Shown: positions 1-7,631 of the stretch, piece by piece
How the letters are laid out: the number at the start of each line of letters is the position of its first letter
Position numbering within the stretch: position 1 is the first letter of the stretch
Assembly (NCBI GenBank): GCA_002690875.1
Contig: NZGH01000002.1
Coordinates: 1 to 14,339 of the forward strand
From: Rickettsiales bacterium
GTDB lineage: Bacteria > Pseudomonadota > Alphaproteobacteria > TMED127
DNA length: 14,339 nucleotides
Direction: 5' to 3'
Made by a program: the position numbers and the translations under genes
Notes under the pieces: model-generated
Databases searched by the model: none
Seen by the model: the letters and a program-made list of their open reading frames with translations, nothing else
What the model was told of the DNA's origin: nothing

Positions 1-769
1 AAATCATTACAATTGGGTAATGCAGAATTTATTTCTAAAAAATTGAATAAACCAGTAGTTTATAATTTTCGTGATAAAGATATTTTTTTTGGTGGAGAAG
101 GAGCACCGCTTGTACCAATTTTTCATAAAGCAATTTTTGCAACAAAAAAAAAAAAATATAGTTGTTGTTAATATTGGGGGAATATCAAACTTCACATTTC
201 TAAATGGGAAAAAAAATTCACTTTTTGCTTCCGATATTGGGCCGGGTAATATTCTCATTGATACTTTTTGTTATAAAAACTTTTATAAAAGTTATGATTT
301 GAACGGAAATATCGCAAAAAAAGGAAAAATTAAATTTGAATTAATAAATTCATGGTTAAAAAACCAAATTTTTTCTGAAAAATTTCCTAAATCATTTGAT
401 ACTCAAAATTTTAAGTTTATTGATTCTAAAAATTATAAAGAGCATTCGCCCTATGATTTACTTAGAACTTTAACTTTTTTTTCAGCTAAACTTATTTCAA
501 TGATCAAGCTGTCAATAAAATTTAAAATAGATTCCTGGGTTTTTTCAGGAGGAGGCGTTAACAACTCGTTGTTAATGTCCGATATAAAAAGTTTATTATT
601 TGACGACCAATTATTTGCCTCTGATGAACTAGGTTTTGATTCCTCATTTATAGAGTCCGCAGCTTTTGCTTATATTTCTATTAGAACTTTTAAAAAGCTT
701 CCATCTGCTTTCCCTAACACTACTGGGTGTTTGAAGAAAAATGTTTGTGGGAGTATCTTCAATTCATAG
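1..769 (+). pseudogene. anmK: Anhydro-N-acetylmuramic acid kinase, 5'-truncated by the window edge and frameshifted
   Basis: AnmK phosphorylates and hydrates 1,6-anhydro-MurNAc to MurNAc-6-phosphate in cytoplasmic peptidoglycan recycling. The reading frame from base 1 gives family sequence (QLGNAEF, then GGEGAPLVPIFHKA) but stops at 169-171. The continuation (VVVNIGGISN, DIGPGN, FSGGGVNNSLLM, then the usual LPS..P..TG C-terminal segment) is in the next frame and ends at TAG 767-769. The switch falls in a run of 13 A at 144-156. With 12 A the two parts form one uninterrupted kinase, so only one base is wrong or added. The cause may be an indel, an assembly error or rescue by polymerase slippage; the sequence cannot say which. 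Apart from the N-terminus outside the window, all other family motifs are kept, so decay is either recent or only apparent. The gene converges on the hydrolase with a 2-bp gap. Confidence 0.85.
144..156 (+). repeat. 13-A homopolymer at the anmK frameshift
   Basis: Thirteen consecutive A between GCAAC and TATAG. Conserved AnmK sequence is in frame 1 before the run and in frame 2 after it, so a 12-A version would restore one open frame. Such runs are prone to replication and RNA-polymerase slippage and to sequencing error. Confidence 0.9.
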
Positions 770-771
770 AT

Positions 772-1404
772 TTATGGAGACTCACAATATTTTTTAACTT
801 TCTCTATTACTTTATTTTCGTTGTTGTTAAAAAAATGATCTGATGATTTAATGACTTCTTGCTTAACATCAATTGTTTTTTGCTGATTTAATCTTTTTAC
901 AACATCTTTTATTAAATTGACTTCTACTAAAGGATCTTTATCAGCGTTTATTACAACACCAGATGCCGGACAGGGAGCTAAAAAGTTAAAATCATATTTT
1001 CCAACTGGAGGACTTACCAGAACAAATTTTAAAATTTCAGGTCTTCTCATTAATAATTGCATTCCAACCCATGCACCAAAAGAAATACCACAAATCCAAT
1101 ATTCTTGTGAATCTTGATTTTGATTTTGAAGCCAATCAAGTGCAATAGCTGAATCTGCAAGTTCTCCTTCACTTCCATCATGCTCTCCATCAGATTTTCC
1201 TACACCTCTGAAGTTAAATCTTAGAGTCGAAAACCCTACATCAGAGAATAATTTATGTAATTTAAGTGATAAAGGATTATTCATGTTACCACCATGTCCA
1301 GGATGAGCATGCAAAATTAAGGCTGTTGGTGATTGAGGTTTTGTGTTATGGGTGTAATGTCCCTCAAGACGACCGGATGGACCATTTAATAAAATTGATG
1401 GCAT
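772..1404 (-). CDS. Small serine alpha/beta hydrolase (210 aa)
   Basis: This is a cytoplasmic alpha/beta-hydrolase fold protein without signal peptide or membrane segment. The N-terminal HAHPGHGGNMNN stretch (residues 32-43) carries the oxyanion-side HPxxGG-like motif. RFNFRGVGKSDG (62-73) is the typical strand and loop after it. The nucleophile elbow is GISFG with Ser108, the acid is probably Asp155 or Asp157 (NADKD), and the base is His190 (SDHFF). Length and motifs match the family of about 210-residue hydrolases common in alphaproteobacteria, some of which I recall near Fe-S assembly genes. The substrate is unknown; an esterase-type activity is only a family inference. The ATG start lies 3 bp from the IscR operator of the divergent cysE-isc operon, so IscR could affect this gene too. 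It converges on anmK. Confidence 0.9.
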   Translation of the reverse strand: MPSILLNGPSGRLEGHYTHNTKPQSPTALILHAHPGHGGNMNNPLSLKLHKLFSDVGFSTLRFNFRGVGKSDGEHDGSEGELADSAIALDWLQNQNQDSQEYWICGISFGAWVGMQLLMRRPEILKFVLVSPPVGKYDFNFLAPCPASGVVINADKDPLVEVNLIKDVVKRLNQQKTIDVKQEVIKSSDHFFNNNENKVIEKVKKYCESP

Positions 1405-1406
1405 TT

Positions 1407-1431
1407 ATACTTGACTAATTTAGTAGGATAT
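1407..1431 (+). promoter_or_regulatory. IscR type 1 operator upstream of cysE-isc
   Basis: The 25 bases run ATACTTGACT, AATTT, AGTAGGATAT. Compared from memory with the E. coli IscR type 1 consensus (halves ATASYYGACT and AGTCRRSTAT around a five-base RWWWY centre), 23 of 25 positions agree. The mismatches are A for C at 1425 and A for S at 1428. Type 1 sites are bound by the [2Fe-2S] form of IscR, which represses the isc operon when clusters are plentiful. The site contains the TTGACT -35 element, the arrangement expected for repression. iscR itself is the second gene of this operon, which fits autoregulation. Confidence 0.78.
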
Positions 1432-1439
1432 ATTATATA
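1411..1439 (+). promoter_or_regulatory. Probable sigma70-type promoter of the cysE-isc operon
   Basis: The -35 box is TTGACT (1411-1416, one mismatch to TTGACA). After a 17-bp spacer the sequence is TATATA (1434-1439). Overlapping alternatives such as TATATT at 1436-1441 exist because the whole stretch is A+T, so the exact -10 is uncertain. The promoter is embedded in the IscR operator and lies 28 bp before the cysE ATG. Confidence 0.5.
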
Positions 1440-1467
1440 TTGGTTTTTATATTATAATTTTAAAAAA

Positions 1468-2217
1468 ATGTCAAAAAATATTTTTAAACTTATTAAATCA
1501 GACTTATGTGCAGCAAAAAAAAGAGACCCTGCAGCGAGATCCTACTTAGAAATAATTCTTACCTACTCTGGTTTTCATGCAATCTTTTTTCATAGAATTT
1601 GTCATTTTTTATGGAAAATAAGATTAAAACTTTTATCTAGGTTTACTGCCAATATTTCAAGGATTTTTACATCAATTGAAATACACCCGGCTGCTGATAT
1701 TGACGAAGGTTTTTTTATTGACCATGGTTCAGGCTTGGTTATAGGAGAAACTTCGGTAATTGGAAGAAACGTTACCATATATCAACAAGCGACTTTAGGC
1801 GGATTATCACCATCTGTGAATTCTGATTCACAAAGAAATGTTAAAAGACATCCCACAATAGGAGATAATGTTATAATCGGTTCAGGTGCCCAAATATTAG
1901 GACCAATATTAATTGGTCATAACTCGAGGATTGGTACTAATGCTGTAGTTTTAAAAAATGTTCCAGAAAATCATACTTTTGTAGGGATACCTGCCAGAAA
2001 AGTTGAATCTGAACAACAAAAAGAGTCATTTGAAGCTTATGGTGTAAGTGTAGGAAAAATTGATGATCCAAATAAAAAAAGTATATTAGCGATGTTTAAC
2101 GAAATACATCTACTTAATGAAAAAATTAAAACAATTGAAACAAAAATAAGTGATATTTCCTTTAATAGTCAAAAATTACAAACTAATAAAAAAATAAAAA
2201 AAATTAAGAACAAATGA
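1468..2217 (+). CDS. cysE: Serine O-acetyltransferase (short-N-terminus form)
   Basis: CysE makes O-acetylserine from serine and acetyl-CoA, the committed step of cysteine synthesis. In the 249-aa product, residues 1-60 give the helical SATase start (RDPAARSYLEIILTYSGFHA). A left-handed beta-helix of hexapeptide repeats spans about 70-180. The catalytic Asp-His pair is D85-H86 (FIDHGSGLVIGET), and H128 lies in RHPTIGDNV. The N-terminal helical domain is shorter than in the E. coli enzyme. A Lys-rich tail of about 70 residues follows the helix, with a likely coiled coil at 205-235. I chose the ATG at 1468 because an in-frame TTG at 1411 lies inside the operator and would add a non-conserved hydrophobic segment. 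No clear Shine-Dalgarno is visible. It is the first gene of the isc operon, 11 bp before iscR. Confidence 0.95.
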   Translation: MSKNIFKLIKSDLCAAKKRDPAARSYLEIILTYSGFHAIFFHRICHFLWKIRLKLLSRFTANISRIFTSIEIHPAADIDEGFFIDHGSGLVIGETSVIGRNVTIYQQATLGGLSPSVNSDSQRNVKRHPTIGDNVIIGSGAQILGPILIGHNSRIGTNAVVLKNVPENHTFVGIPARKVESEQQKESFEAYGVSVGKIDDPNKKSILAMFNEIHLLNEKIKTIETKISDISFNSQKLQTNKKIKKIKNK

Positions 2218-2228
2218 GAGATTAAGAT

Positions 2229-2708
2229 ATGAAGTTAACATCAAAAGGAAGGTTTGCAGTAATGTCATTGGTAGACATTGCAATTAACTCAGTTGGTAAT
2301 AAGCCAGTAAGCTTATCAGAAATATCAAATAGACAGAACATATCCTTACCCTTTTTAGAACAAATTTTTATTTCTTTAAAAAAAAGTGGTATAGTCAAAA
2401 GTGTCAGAGGACCGTCTGGTGGTTATATATTCGCGAAAAACCCTGATTTTATAAAAATTTATGATGTAATAAAAGCCATTGATGAAGACTTAAAAATTAT
2501 GAGATGCAATGGTGTCGATTATGGTTGTATTCCAAACAAAAGAAAAACCAAGTGTTTAACTCATAATCTTTGGAATAAACTATCAAATCACATCTTATTT
2601 TTTTTAAGTTCTGTATCAATAAATGATGTAAGAAAAAACAGCTATGAGTCAATATTAAACATTGAACACGGTGATAATAGATTTGATGAAGGAGATTATT
2701 TAAGGTAA
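2229..2708 (+). CDS. iscR: Rrf2-family Fe-S regulator IscR
   Basis: IscR senses Fe-S status by binding a [2Fe-2S] cluster and controls isc transcription. The 159-aa protein begins MKLTSKGRFAV as in E. coli. The winged helix-turn-helix follows (SLPFLEQIFISLKKSGIVKSVRGPSGGY split over residues 39-66), including the specificity glutamate E44. Cluster ligands are C93, C100, C109 and H112 (the last two in CLTH). The spacing is C-x6-C-x8-C-x2-H, against C-x5-C-x5-C-x2-H in E. coli, so the cluster loop is four residues longer. A GAGAG stretch 8-12 bp before the ATG may serve as ribosome binding site. A near-consensus IscR site lies upstream of cysE, implying autoregulation of the whole operon. A 69-bp gap separates it from iscS. 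Confidence 0.97.
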   Translation: MKLTSKGRFAVMSLVDIAINSVGNKPVSLSEISNRQNISLPFLEQIFISLKKSGIVKSVRGPSGGYIFAKNPDFIKIYDVIKAIDEDLKIMRCNGVDYGCIPNKRKTKCLTHNLWNKLSNHILFFLSSVSINDVRKNSYESILNIEHGDNRFDEGDYLR

Positions 2709-2777
2709 TTTAGTTTATTATGAAATAGAATCCATATATAAATTGAATATTAGAAATTAAACAATAAATATAATACT

Positions 2778-3998
2778 ATGAAGAAAATTAATAATATATA
2801 TTTTGATTATCAAGCCACAACACCTGTAGACCCTAGAGTACTTGATAAGATGTTGCCATATTTCTCTGACATCTATGGCAATCCACATTCTAGAAACCAT
2901 TCATACGGATGGTTTGCCGAAGAAGCTGTTGAAATGGCCAGAGAAAACGTAGCAAAAATAATAGGTGCTAACCCCAAAGAAATCATATTTACTTCTGGTG
3001 CCACAGAATCAAATAATTTGGCAATTAAAGGTCTTGCAGAGTTTTATGGAGATAAAAAGAATCATATTATCTCATGCGTTACTGAACATAAGTGTGTCTT
3101 GGAATCTTGTAGATACTTAGCTGAAAAAAAAGATTTTGACATTACTTATCTTCCAGTCAAATCAGATGGTTTAATTGATCTCAATGAACTTGAAAGTCAT
3201 ATCACTGAAAAAACCCTTTTAGTTTCAATTATGGGGGTTCATAATGAAATTGGTGTGATTCAACCTCTAAAAGAAATTGGAAAGATTTGCAGAGATAATG
3301 GAGTTTTTTTTCACTCTGATTGTGCTCAAGCCATTGGTAAGATAGAATTAGACGTAGAGGCAATGAATTTAGATTTAATGAGCATTTCTGGCCACAAGAT
3401 TTACGCACCAAAGGGTGTTGGAGCTTTATATATTAGAAGAAAACCAAGAGTCAGAATTTCAGCCATCATGAGTGGGGGAGGACAAGAAAGAGGAATGAGA
3501 TCTGGAACTTTATCACCAGCTTTATGTGTAGGCTTGGGTGAGGCATGCAACATCTACTCTAAAGAAATGAAAAAAGAGAACGAAAAAATTGCAAAATTAA
3601 AAGACAGACTACTTGATGGAATTAGAAATTCTTGTTCTGACATTTATCTTAATGGTTCAGATATTCATAGAGTTCCTGGTAATTTAAACTTAAGCTTTGC
3701 TTACATAGAAGGTGAGTCACTCATGATGGGTATAAAAAATCTGGCGGTTTCGTCTGGTTCTGCCTGCACATCAGCTTCTTTGGAGCCATCCTATGTACTT
3801 AAAGCTTTAGGTGTTGAGGAAGAGCTTGCTCATACAAGTTTGAGAATCGGTCTTGGGAGATTTACAACGGAAAAAGATGTAGATTCTGCTGTCAAACAGA
3901 TTGTGAGTGAAGTCAAGAGACTTAGGTCACTCAGTCCATTGTGGGAGATGGCACAAGAAGGCGTTGACTTAAGTAAAATTAAATGGGCAAGTCATTAA
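2778..3998 (+). CDS. iscS: Cysteine desulfurase IscS
   Basis: IscS is a PLP enzyme that removes sulfur from cysteine as a persulfide, giving alanine. It supplies sulfur to IscU clusters and to tRNA thiolation. The 406-aa protein matches the usual length of about 404. It shows [12 protein letters not shown] at the N-terminus, the PLP-stacking histidine H104 (TEHK), the Schiff-base lysine K207 ([10 protein letters not shown]) and the mobile catalytic cysteine C330 in [20 protein letters not shown]. The C-terminus ([16 protein letters not shown]) is the IscU-binding tail typical of group I IscS, which separates it from SufS/NifS types. There is no obvious Shine-Dalgarno before the ATG. In this operon it can feed both IscU and the downstream MnmA. 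Confidence 0.98.
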   Translation: MKKINNIYFDYQATTPVDPRVLDKMLPYFSDIYGNPHSRNHSYGWFAEEAVEMARENVAKIIGANPKEIIFTSGATESNNLAIKGLAEFYGDKKNHIISCVTEHKCVLESCRYLAEKKDFDITYLPVKSDGLIDLNELESHITEKTLLVSIMGVHNEIGVIQPLKEIGKICRDNGVFFHSDCAQAIGKIELDVEAMNLDLMSISGHKIYAPKGVGALYIRRKPRVRISAIMSGGGQERGMRSGTLSPALCVGLGEACNIYSKEMKKENEKIAKLKDRLLDGIRNSCSDIYLNGSDIHRVPGNLNLSFAYIEGESLMMGIKNLAVSSGSACTSASLEPSYVLKALGVEEELAHTSLRIGLGRFTTEKDVDSAVKQIVSEVKRLRSLSPLWEMAQEGVDLSKIKWASH

Positions 3999-4020
3999 TA
4001 AACTTTAGAAAGGAAAAGTC

Positions 4021-4404
4021 ATGGCATATAGTAAAAAATTAATCGATCATTATGAGAACCCCAGAAACGTTGGATCTATGGATAAAGAAGCCAAAGAAGT
4101 GGGAACGGGCTTAGTTGGAGCTCCAGCTTGCGGCGATGTGATGAAGCTTCAAATTAAAGTAAATGAGTCAGGTGTTATTGAGGATGCAAAATTTAAAACT
4201 TTTGGATGTGGTTCTGCAATAGCATCAAGTTCTCTGATTACAGAGTGGGTTAAAGGAAAAAATATAGATCAAGCGTCAGAAATTAAAAATACAGAAATTG
4301 CAAATCATCTTGCTTTACCACCCGTAAAAATTCATTGCTCGGTTTTAGCAGAGGATGCAATTAAGGCGGCTGTTGCTGATTATAAAGTCAAAAATAAAAA
4401 ATGA
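4021..4404 (+). CDS. iscU: Fe-S cluster scaffold IscU
   Basis: IscU is the scaffold on which [2Fe-2S] clusters are assembled from IscS sulfur and iron, then handed to apo-proteins with HscA/HscB. The 127-aa protein has all assembly residues: C37 and D39 in GAPACGDVMK, C63 in FGCGSAIASS, and H105-C106. The HscA recognition motif LPPVK is at 99-103. Length equals the family norm of about 128. A strong ribosome binding site (GAAAGGA, 4008-4014) precedes the ATG by 6 bp, the best one in this part of the operon, consistent with high need for the scaffold. Its stop overlaps the iscA start (ATGA, 4401-4404). Confidence 0.98.
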   Translation: MAYSKKLIDHYENPRNVGSMDKEAKEVGTGLVGAPACGDVMKLQIKVNESGVIEDAKFKTFGCGSAIASSSLITEWVKGKNIDQASEIKNTEIANHLALPPVKIHCSVLAEDAIKAAVADYKVKNKK

Positions 4405-4724
4405 TTACTGTAACCCACAGTGCTGTTAATCAAATTAAAAAAATGATGACTTCAAGGTCAGACATTCCACATGGGATTAAATTGGGCATTAATACTAAGG
4501 GTTGCTCTGGTTTATCTTACACTCTTGAGTATGTTGATAAAGTGGATTTAAATGACGAGGTTTTTGAGTTTGAAAACATAAAGATTTTTGTAGATCCTAA
4601 ATCCTCCTTATTTCTTATTGGCACTGAAATGGATTATGTGGAAAGCGAACTTGAGTCAGGTTTTAAATTTGTAAACCCTAATGAAAAGGGTAGGTGTGGC
4701 TGTGGTGAATCTTTTCACGTTTAG
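4401..4724 (+). CDS. iscA: A-type Fe-S carrier IscA
   Basis: A-type carriers accept Fe-S clusters or iron from the IscU stage and pass them to target enzymes. The 107-aa protein has the three invariant cysteines: C35 in NTKGCSGLSY, and C99 and C101 in RCGCGESF. Length is that of E. coli IscA (107). Position between iscU and hscB identifies it as IscA rather than ErpA or SufA. Start and iscU stop share ATGA, so translation is probably coupled. Confidence 0.97.
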   Translation: MITVTHSAVNQIKKMMTSRSDIPHGIKLGINTKGCSGLSYTLEYVDKVDLNDEVFEFENIKIFVDPKSSLFLIGTEMDYVESELESGFKFVNPNEKGRCGCGESFHV

Positions 4725-4732
4725 TCATAGCA

Positions 4733-5305
4733 ATGACGTCATCAAAAAATTGTTGGAGTTGTGATAAAAAAATAGACTATAAGGATTTTTTTTGCAATGC
4801 TTGTGGGGCTCTCCAAGAACCATTTGATTCAAACCCCTTTGATACCTTTTCAATTGAAAAAAAATTTGAGATCGACAAAAAATATCTTGAGGAAAGATAC
4901 CTTAAACTTCAAACGCTTCTTCACCCTGATAAGTTCATAAACGCATCTCAGGAAGAAAAAAACTTTTCCAATATTCATACTTCCTGTATAAATAATTCAT
5001 TTAAGGTTTTAAGTGATGATATTGGTAGGATCAAAGTTTTACTAGAATATTTTGGTTATCAAATTAGCGAAAATGAATCTTTTCAAGATATTACAGTATT
5101 AGAAGAAATCATGGAGTTACAAAATATGTCAATGTCAGTTGAAAGCGACAGTGAAAAGAAAAAAATAAAATCTCAACTTAAAGAAAAAATTGAAAATGAA
5201 ATTAAAAAGGTTTCTCAATTTTTCAATGAAAAAAAATATAAAGATGTTCATAAATCATGTATAAAACTCTCTTACCTAAAAAAGATTAACGGAAACTTAA
5301 AGTAA
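4733..5305 (+). CDS. hscB: J-domain co-chaperone HscB with N-terminal tetracysteine domain
   Basis: HscB stimulates the HscA ATPase and brings IscU to it. The 190-aa protein has three parts. Residues 5-30 form a metal-binding module, C7-W-S-C10 and C21-N-A-C24, followed by GALQEP. Residues 36-105 are the J domain, with HPD at 64-66. The rest is the C-terminal three-helix domain that binds IscU. The E. coli protein (171 aa) has no tetracysteine part. Human mitochondrial HSCB has CWxC..CxxC followed by RALQAP, which is very close. The start is fixed by the cysteines, since the ATG is six residues before C7. The gene lies 8 bp after iscA and 7 bp before hscA. The bound metal is likely zinc, from the family and not seen here. 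Confidence 0.95.
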   Translation: MTSSKNCWSCDKKIDYKDFFCNACGALQEPFDSNPFDTFSIEKKFEIDKKYLEERYLKLQTLLHPDKFINASQEEKNFSNIHTSCINNSFKVLSDDIGRIKVLLEYFGYQISENESFQDITVLEEIMELQNMSMSVESDSEKKKIKSQLKEKIENEIKKVSQFFNEKKYKDVHKSCIKLSYLKKINGNLK

Positions 5306-5312
5306 AAGCATC

Positions 5313-7103
5313 ATGAATTTAGTAAATATAAATGAACCAAATAGCAAGAAGTCATCAGAGGCATTATGTTTAGGTATTGACTTTGGAACCACAAATTCTG
5401 TTTGTTCGATAAGAATAAATAATAAAATAATTTATATTGAGGATTCAAAAAAAAAATTAATTCCTTCGGTAGTTTTTTTTGAAAACCAAAAAGTTTTAAT
5501 TGGAAACCAAATTAAAAACAAATCTATTTCAGATATAATCTTCTCAGTAAAAAGATTTTTTACAGATAATCCAGATCAAACTATAATTAATCAAGGTTCA
5601 AAAAAAAAAACCGCTGTTGATATTTCAAAGGAAATTTTTTCATATATAAAGAATCTTTCTCAAAATTTTTTAAAACAAAATATTGATGACTGTGTACTAA
5701 CAGTTCCTGCTTATTTTGATGAAAAAGCACGTTCAGGAATTATGAGAGCTGCTTTTTCAGCTGGGTTTAATGTTAGAAGATTAATAAATGAACCCACTGC
5801 GGCAGCTTTTGCATATGGTTTGGAAGAAAAAAAAAGAGGTCTTTTTTTAGTTTATGATTTAGGGGGAGGAACATTTGATGTCTCACTTTTAGAACTTAAG
5901 GAAGGAGTCTTTAGAGTAGTTGGAACCGGAGGGGACGCGAGACTTGGAGGAGATGACTTTGATATACTTTTTGCAAAAAGTATATTAAAAAAATATTTTT
6001 CAGTAAATTTAAATGAAGTCAGTGACGATCTGAAAGTTGGCTTTATAAAAAAATGCCAATCAATTAAAGAAAATCTTTTAAAACAAAAAAGCATTTCGGA
6101 GTTTGTAAAAATAGGAAAAGAAGAAAAAAAAGTTACTATTGACATAAATCTTTTAAATCAATCAGTTGAAGAGTTAATAAATAAAACAATTATCATTGTG
6201 GAGGACTTACTTAATGAATGTGATACAAGCCTTAAATCTGTTGATGGTTTTATTTTAGTAGGAGGATCTACCAGACTTGAAATTATAAAAAAAAAATTAA
6301 TTCAAAAATTTAATATAAAAGTTTTTTCAGAGTTAGACCCCGATTTAGTTGTTTCTTGTGGAGCAGCAATGCATGGTTATGAACTATTGAATGGTTCAAA
6401 GAATCTTCTTTTAGACGTCACACCTTTATCCTTGGGTATTGAAACTATGGGTGGATTGATGGAAAAAATTATTCCTAGAAATTCTCCTATACCTGCAATA
6501 AGAGAACAGATTTTTACAACCAACGAAAATGGACAGACTTCCATTAAAATTAAAATTTTGCAAGGTGAAAGAGAAGTTACTTCAGCTAATAATACACTTG
6601 ATGAATTTGTATTATCTGGATTAGAACCAAAGCCTGCTGGAATTACAAGGATAAAGGTTAGATTTTCTTTAGATGTGGATGGAATTTTATTTGTTTCAGC
6701 TATTGATGAGTCTTCAGGAAAAGAAAATAATCTTGTTGTTAAAACTAATGACCAACTATCTATTCAAGAAATGAGAGAGTTGGTTTCATCTAGTATACAT
6801 AATGCAAAAAAAGATATTGACCTAAGGTTATTGATTGAAACTAAAATTAAAGCTACAAAATTAATAAATGAAATTAATAATGTTAAACCAATGATGAAAG
6901 AGTTATGTACATCAAAAGAATCAAAAGAGATAAACAATATTTTAAAATTAATGAAAATAGAATTAAAGAGTGATAATAAGGATAAAATCAACAATTTGAT
7001 TGACAACCTTAATGATAAAACTAAGAATTTTGCACAAAAAATTATTGATAGTAATTTCTCTAATTTTGTTGGAAAAGAAATTGACACATTGGATGAATCA
7101 TGA
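5313..7103 (+). CDS. hscA: Hsp70-class chaperone HscA
   Basis: HscA is the specialised Hsp70 that uses ATP, with HscB, to release Fe-S clusters from IscU through its LPPVK motif. The 596-aa protein is slightly shorter than E. coli HscA (616). Nucleotide-binding domain motifs are [10 protein letters not shown] (21-30), [10 protein letters not shown] (131-140), [13 protein letters not shown] (158-170), [10 protein letters not shown] (181-190) and LVGGSTR (315-321). The substrate-binding domain starts near 368 ([14 protein letters not shown]) and includes LQGERE (416-421). A helical lid fills the C-terminus. The diverged, Lys/Asn-rich lid and the absence of a DnaK-like acidic tail fit HscA. An in-frame run of 11 A occurs at 5600-5610. 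The stop overlaps the fdx start by ATGA. Confidence 0.97.
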   Translation: MNLVNINEPNSKKSSEALCLGIDFGTTNSVCSIRINNKIIYIEDSKKKLIPSVVFFENQKVLIGNQIKNKSISDIIFSVKRFFTDNPDQTIINQGSKKKTAVDISKEIFSYIKNLSQNFLKQNIDDCVLTVPAYFDEKARSGIMRAAFSAGFNVRRLINEPTAAAFAYGLEEKKRGLFLVYDLGGGTFDVSLLELKEGVFRVVGTGGDARLGGDDFDILFAKSILKKYFSVNLNEVSDDLKVGFIKKCQSIKENLLKQKSISEFVKIGKEEKKVTIDINLLNQSVEELINKTIIIVEDLLNECDTSLKSVDGFILVGGSTRLEIIKKKLIQKFNIKVFSELDPDLVVSCGAAMHGYELLNGSKNLLLDVTPLSLGIETMGGLMEKIIPRNSPIPAIREQIFTTNENGQTSIKIKILQGEREVTSANNTLDEFVLSGLEPKPAGITRIKVRFSLDVDGILFVSAIDESSGKENNLVVKTNDQLSIQEMRELVSSSIHNAKKDIDLRLLIETKIKATKLINEINNVKPMMKELCTSKESKEINNILKLMKIELKSDNKDKINNLIDNLNDKTKNFAQKIIDSNFSNFVGKEIDTLDES

Positions 7104-7429
7104 CGAAAATTATATTTATTGAACCTGATGGAAAGGAAATCACAGTTGATGCACAGAATGGTTTGTCCCTTCTTGAAGTAGCCCATAATAATGGGATTTC
7201 TTTAGAAGGTGCTTGTGAAGGTTCTTTAGCTTGTTCTACCTGTCATATAATTGTTGAAAAAGAATTTTTTGAAAAACTGTCTGAACCATCAGAGGAAGAG
7301 GAGGATATGCTCGATTTAGCATGGGGTCTCACACATACATCAAGGTTAGGGTGTCAAATAATTATTAATGAGAGTTTAGATGGAATGAAAGTTAAACTCC
7401 CAAGTGGTACAAGAAATATGAGTGTATAA
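7100..7429 (+). CDS. fdx: ISC-type [2Fe-2S] ferredoxin
   Basis: This adrenodoxin-type ferredoxin supplies electrons for cluster assembly on IscU/IscS. The 109-aa protein carries ligands C39, C45 and C48 ([13 protein letters not shown]) and C85 (RLGCQI), with nearly the same spacing as E. coli Fdx. An acidic patch at 61-72 ([12 protein letters not shown]) corresponds to the partner-binding helix of adrenodoxin-like ferredoxins. The start codon overlaps the hscA stop, and iscX follows after a single base. It is soluble and cytoplasmic. Confidence 0.97.
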   Translation: MTKIIFIEPDGKEITVDAQNGLSLLEVAHNNGISLEGACEGSLACSTCHIIVEKEFFEKLSEPSEEEEDMLDLAWGLTHTSRLGCQIIINESLDGMKVKLPSGTRNMSV

Positions 7430-7430
7430 T

Positions 7431-7631
7431 ATGGGTTTAAAGTGGACTGACTCGAGAGAGATTGCAATTTTACTTGAAGATTCTTATCCTGATGCTGATA
7501 ATTTGAACCTTCGATTCACAGATCTTCACAAATGGGTTATTTCACTTGAAGATTTCGATGATAACCCTAATTCTTCTAATGAAAAGATTTTAGAATCTAT
7601 TCAGATGGCTTGGATTGATGAAAGAGACTAA
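7431..7631 (+). CDS. iscX: IscX, small acidic regulator of Fe-S assembly
   Basis: IscX (YfhJ) binds IscS and iron and adjusts the rate of cluster assembly. The 66-aa product equals the E. coli length and follows it closely: [20 protein letters not shown] at the start, then [17 protein letters not shown] and [16 protein letters not shown]. The ATG at 7431 is preferred to an in-frame GTG at 7422, which overlaps fdx, because the family begins MGLKW. One base separates it from fdx. Its TAA shares a base with the mnmA ATG (TAATG), suggesting translational coupling. This gene is usually found only next to a full isc operon, as here. Confidence 0.96.
   Translation: MGLKWTDSREIAILLEDSYPDADNLNLRFTDLHKWVISLEDFDDNPNSSNEKILESIQMAWIDERD

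Noticed and set aside
917..1117. Open frame on the plus strand across the hydrolase gene
   Set aside because: It is antisense to a clear alpha/beta hydrolase and matches nothing recognisable.
1411..1467. In-frame TTG start giving a 19-residue N-terminal extension of CysE
   Set aside because: It lies inside the IscR operator and promoter, the added residues are not family-like, and the ATG at 1468 begins the conserved protein.
2743..2774. Possible promoter before iscS (TTGAAT and TATAAT)
   Set aside because: The spacer is 20 bp and the -10 would be 3 bp from the ATG, so a transcript would start within iscS. A/T background explains it.
5852..6145. Antisense open frames within hscA, also at 6764-7186
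   Set aside because: They mirror HscA and Fdx codons, are compositionally biased and show no family motifs.
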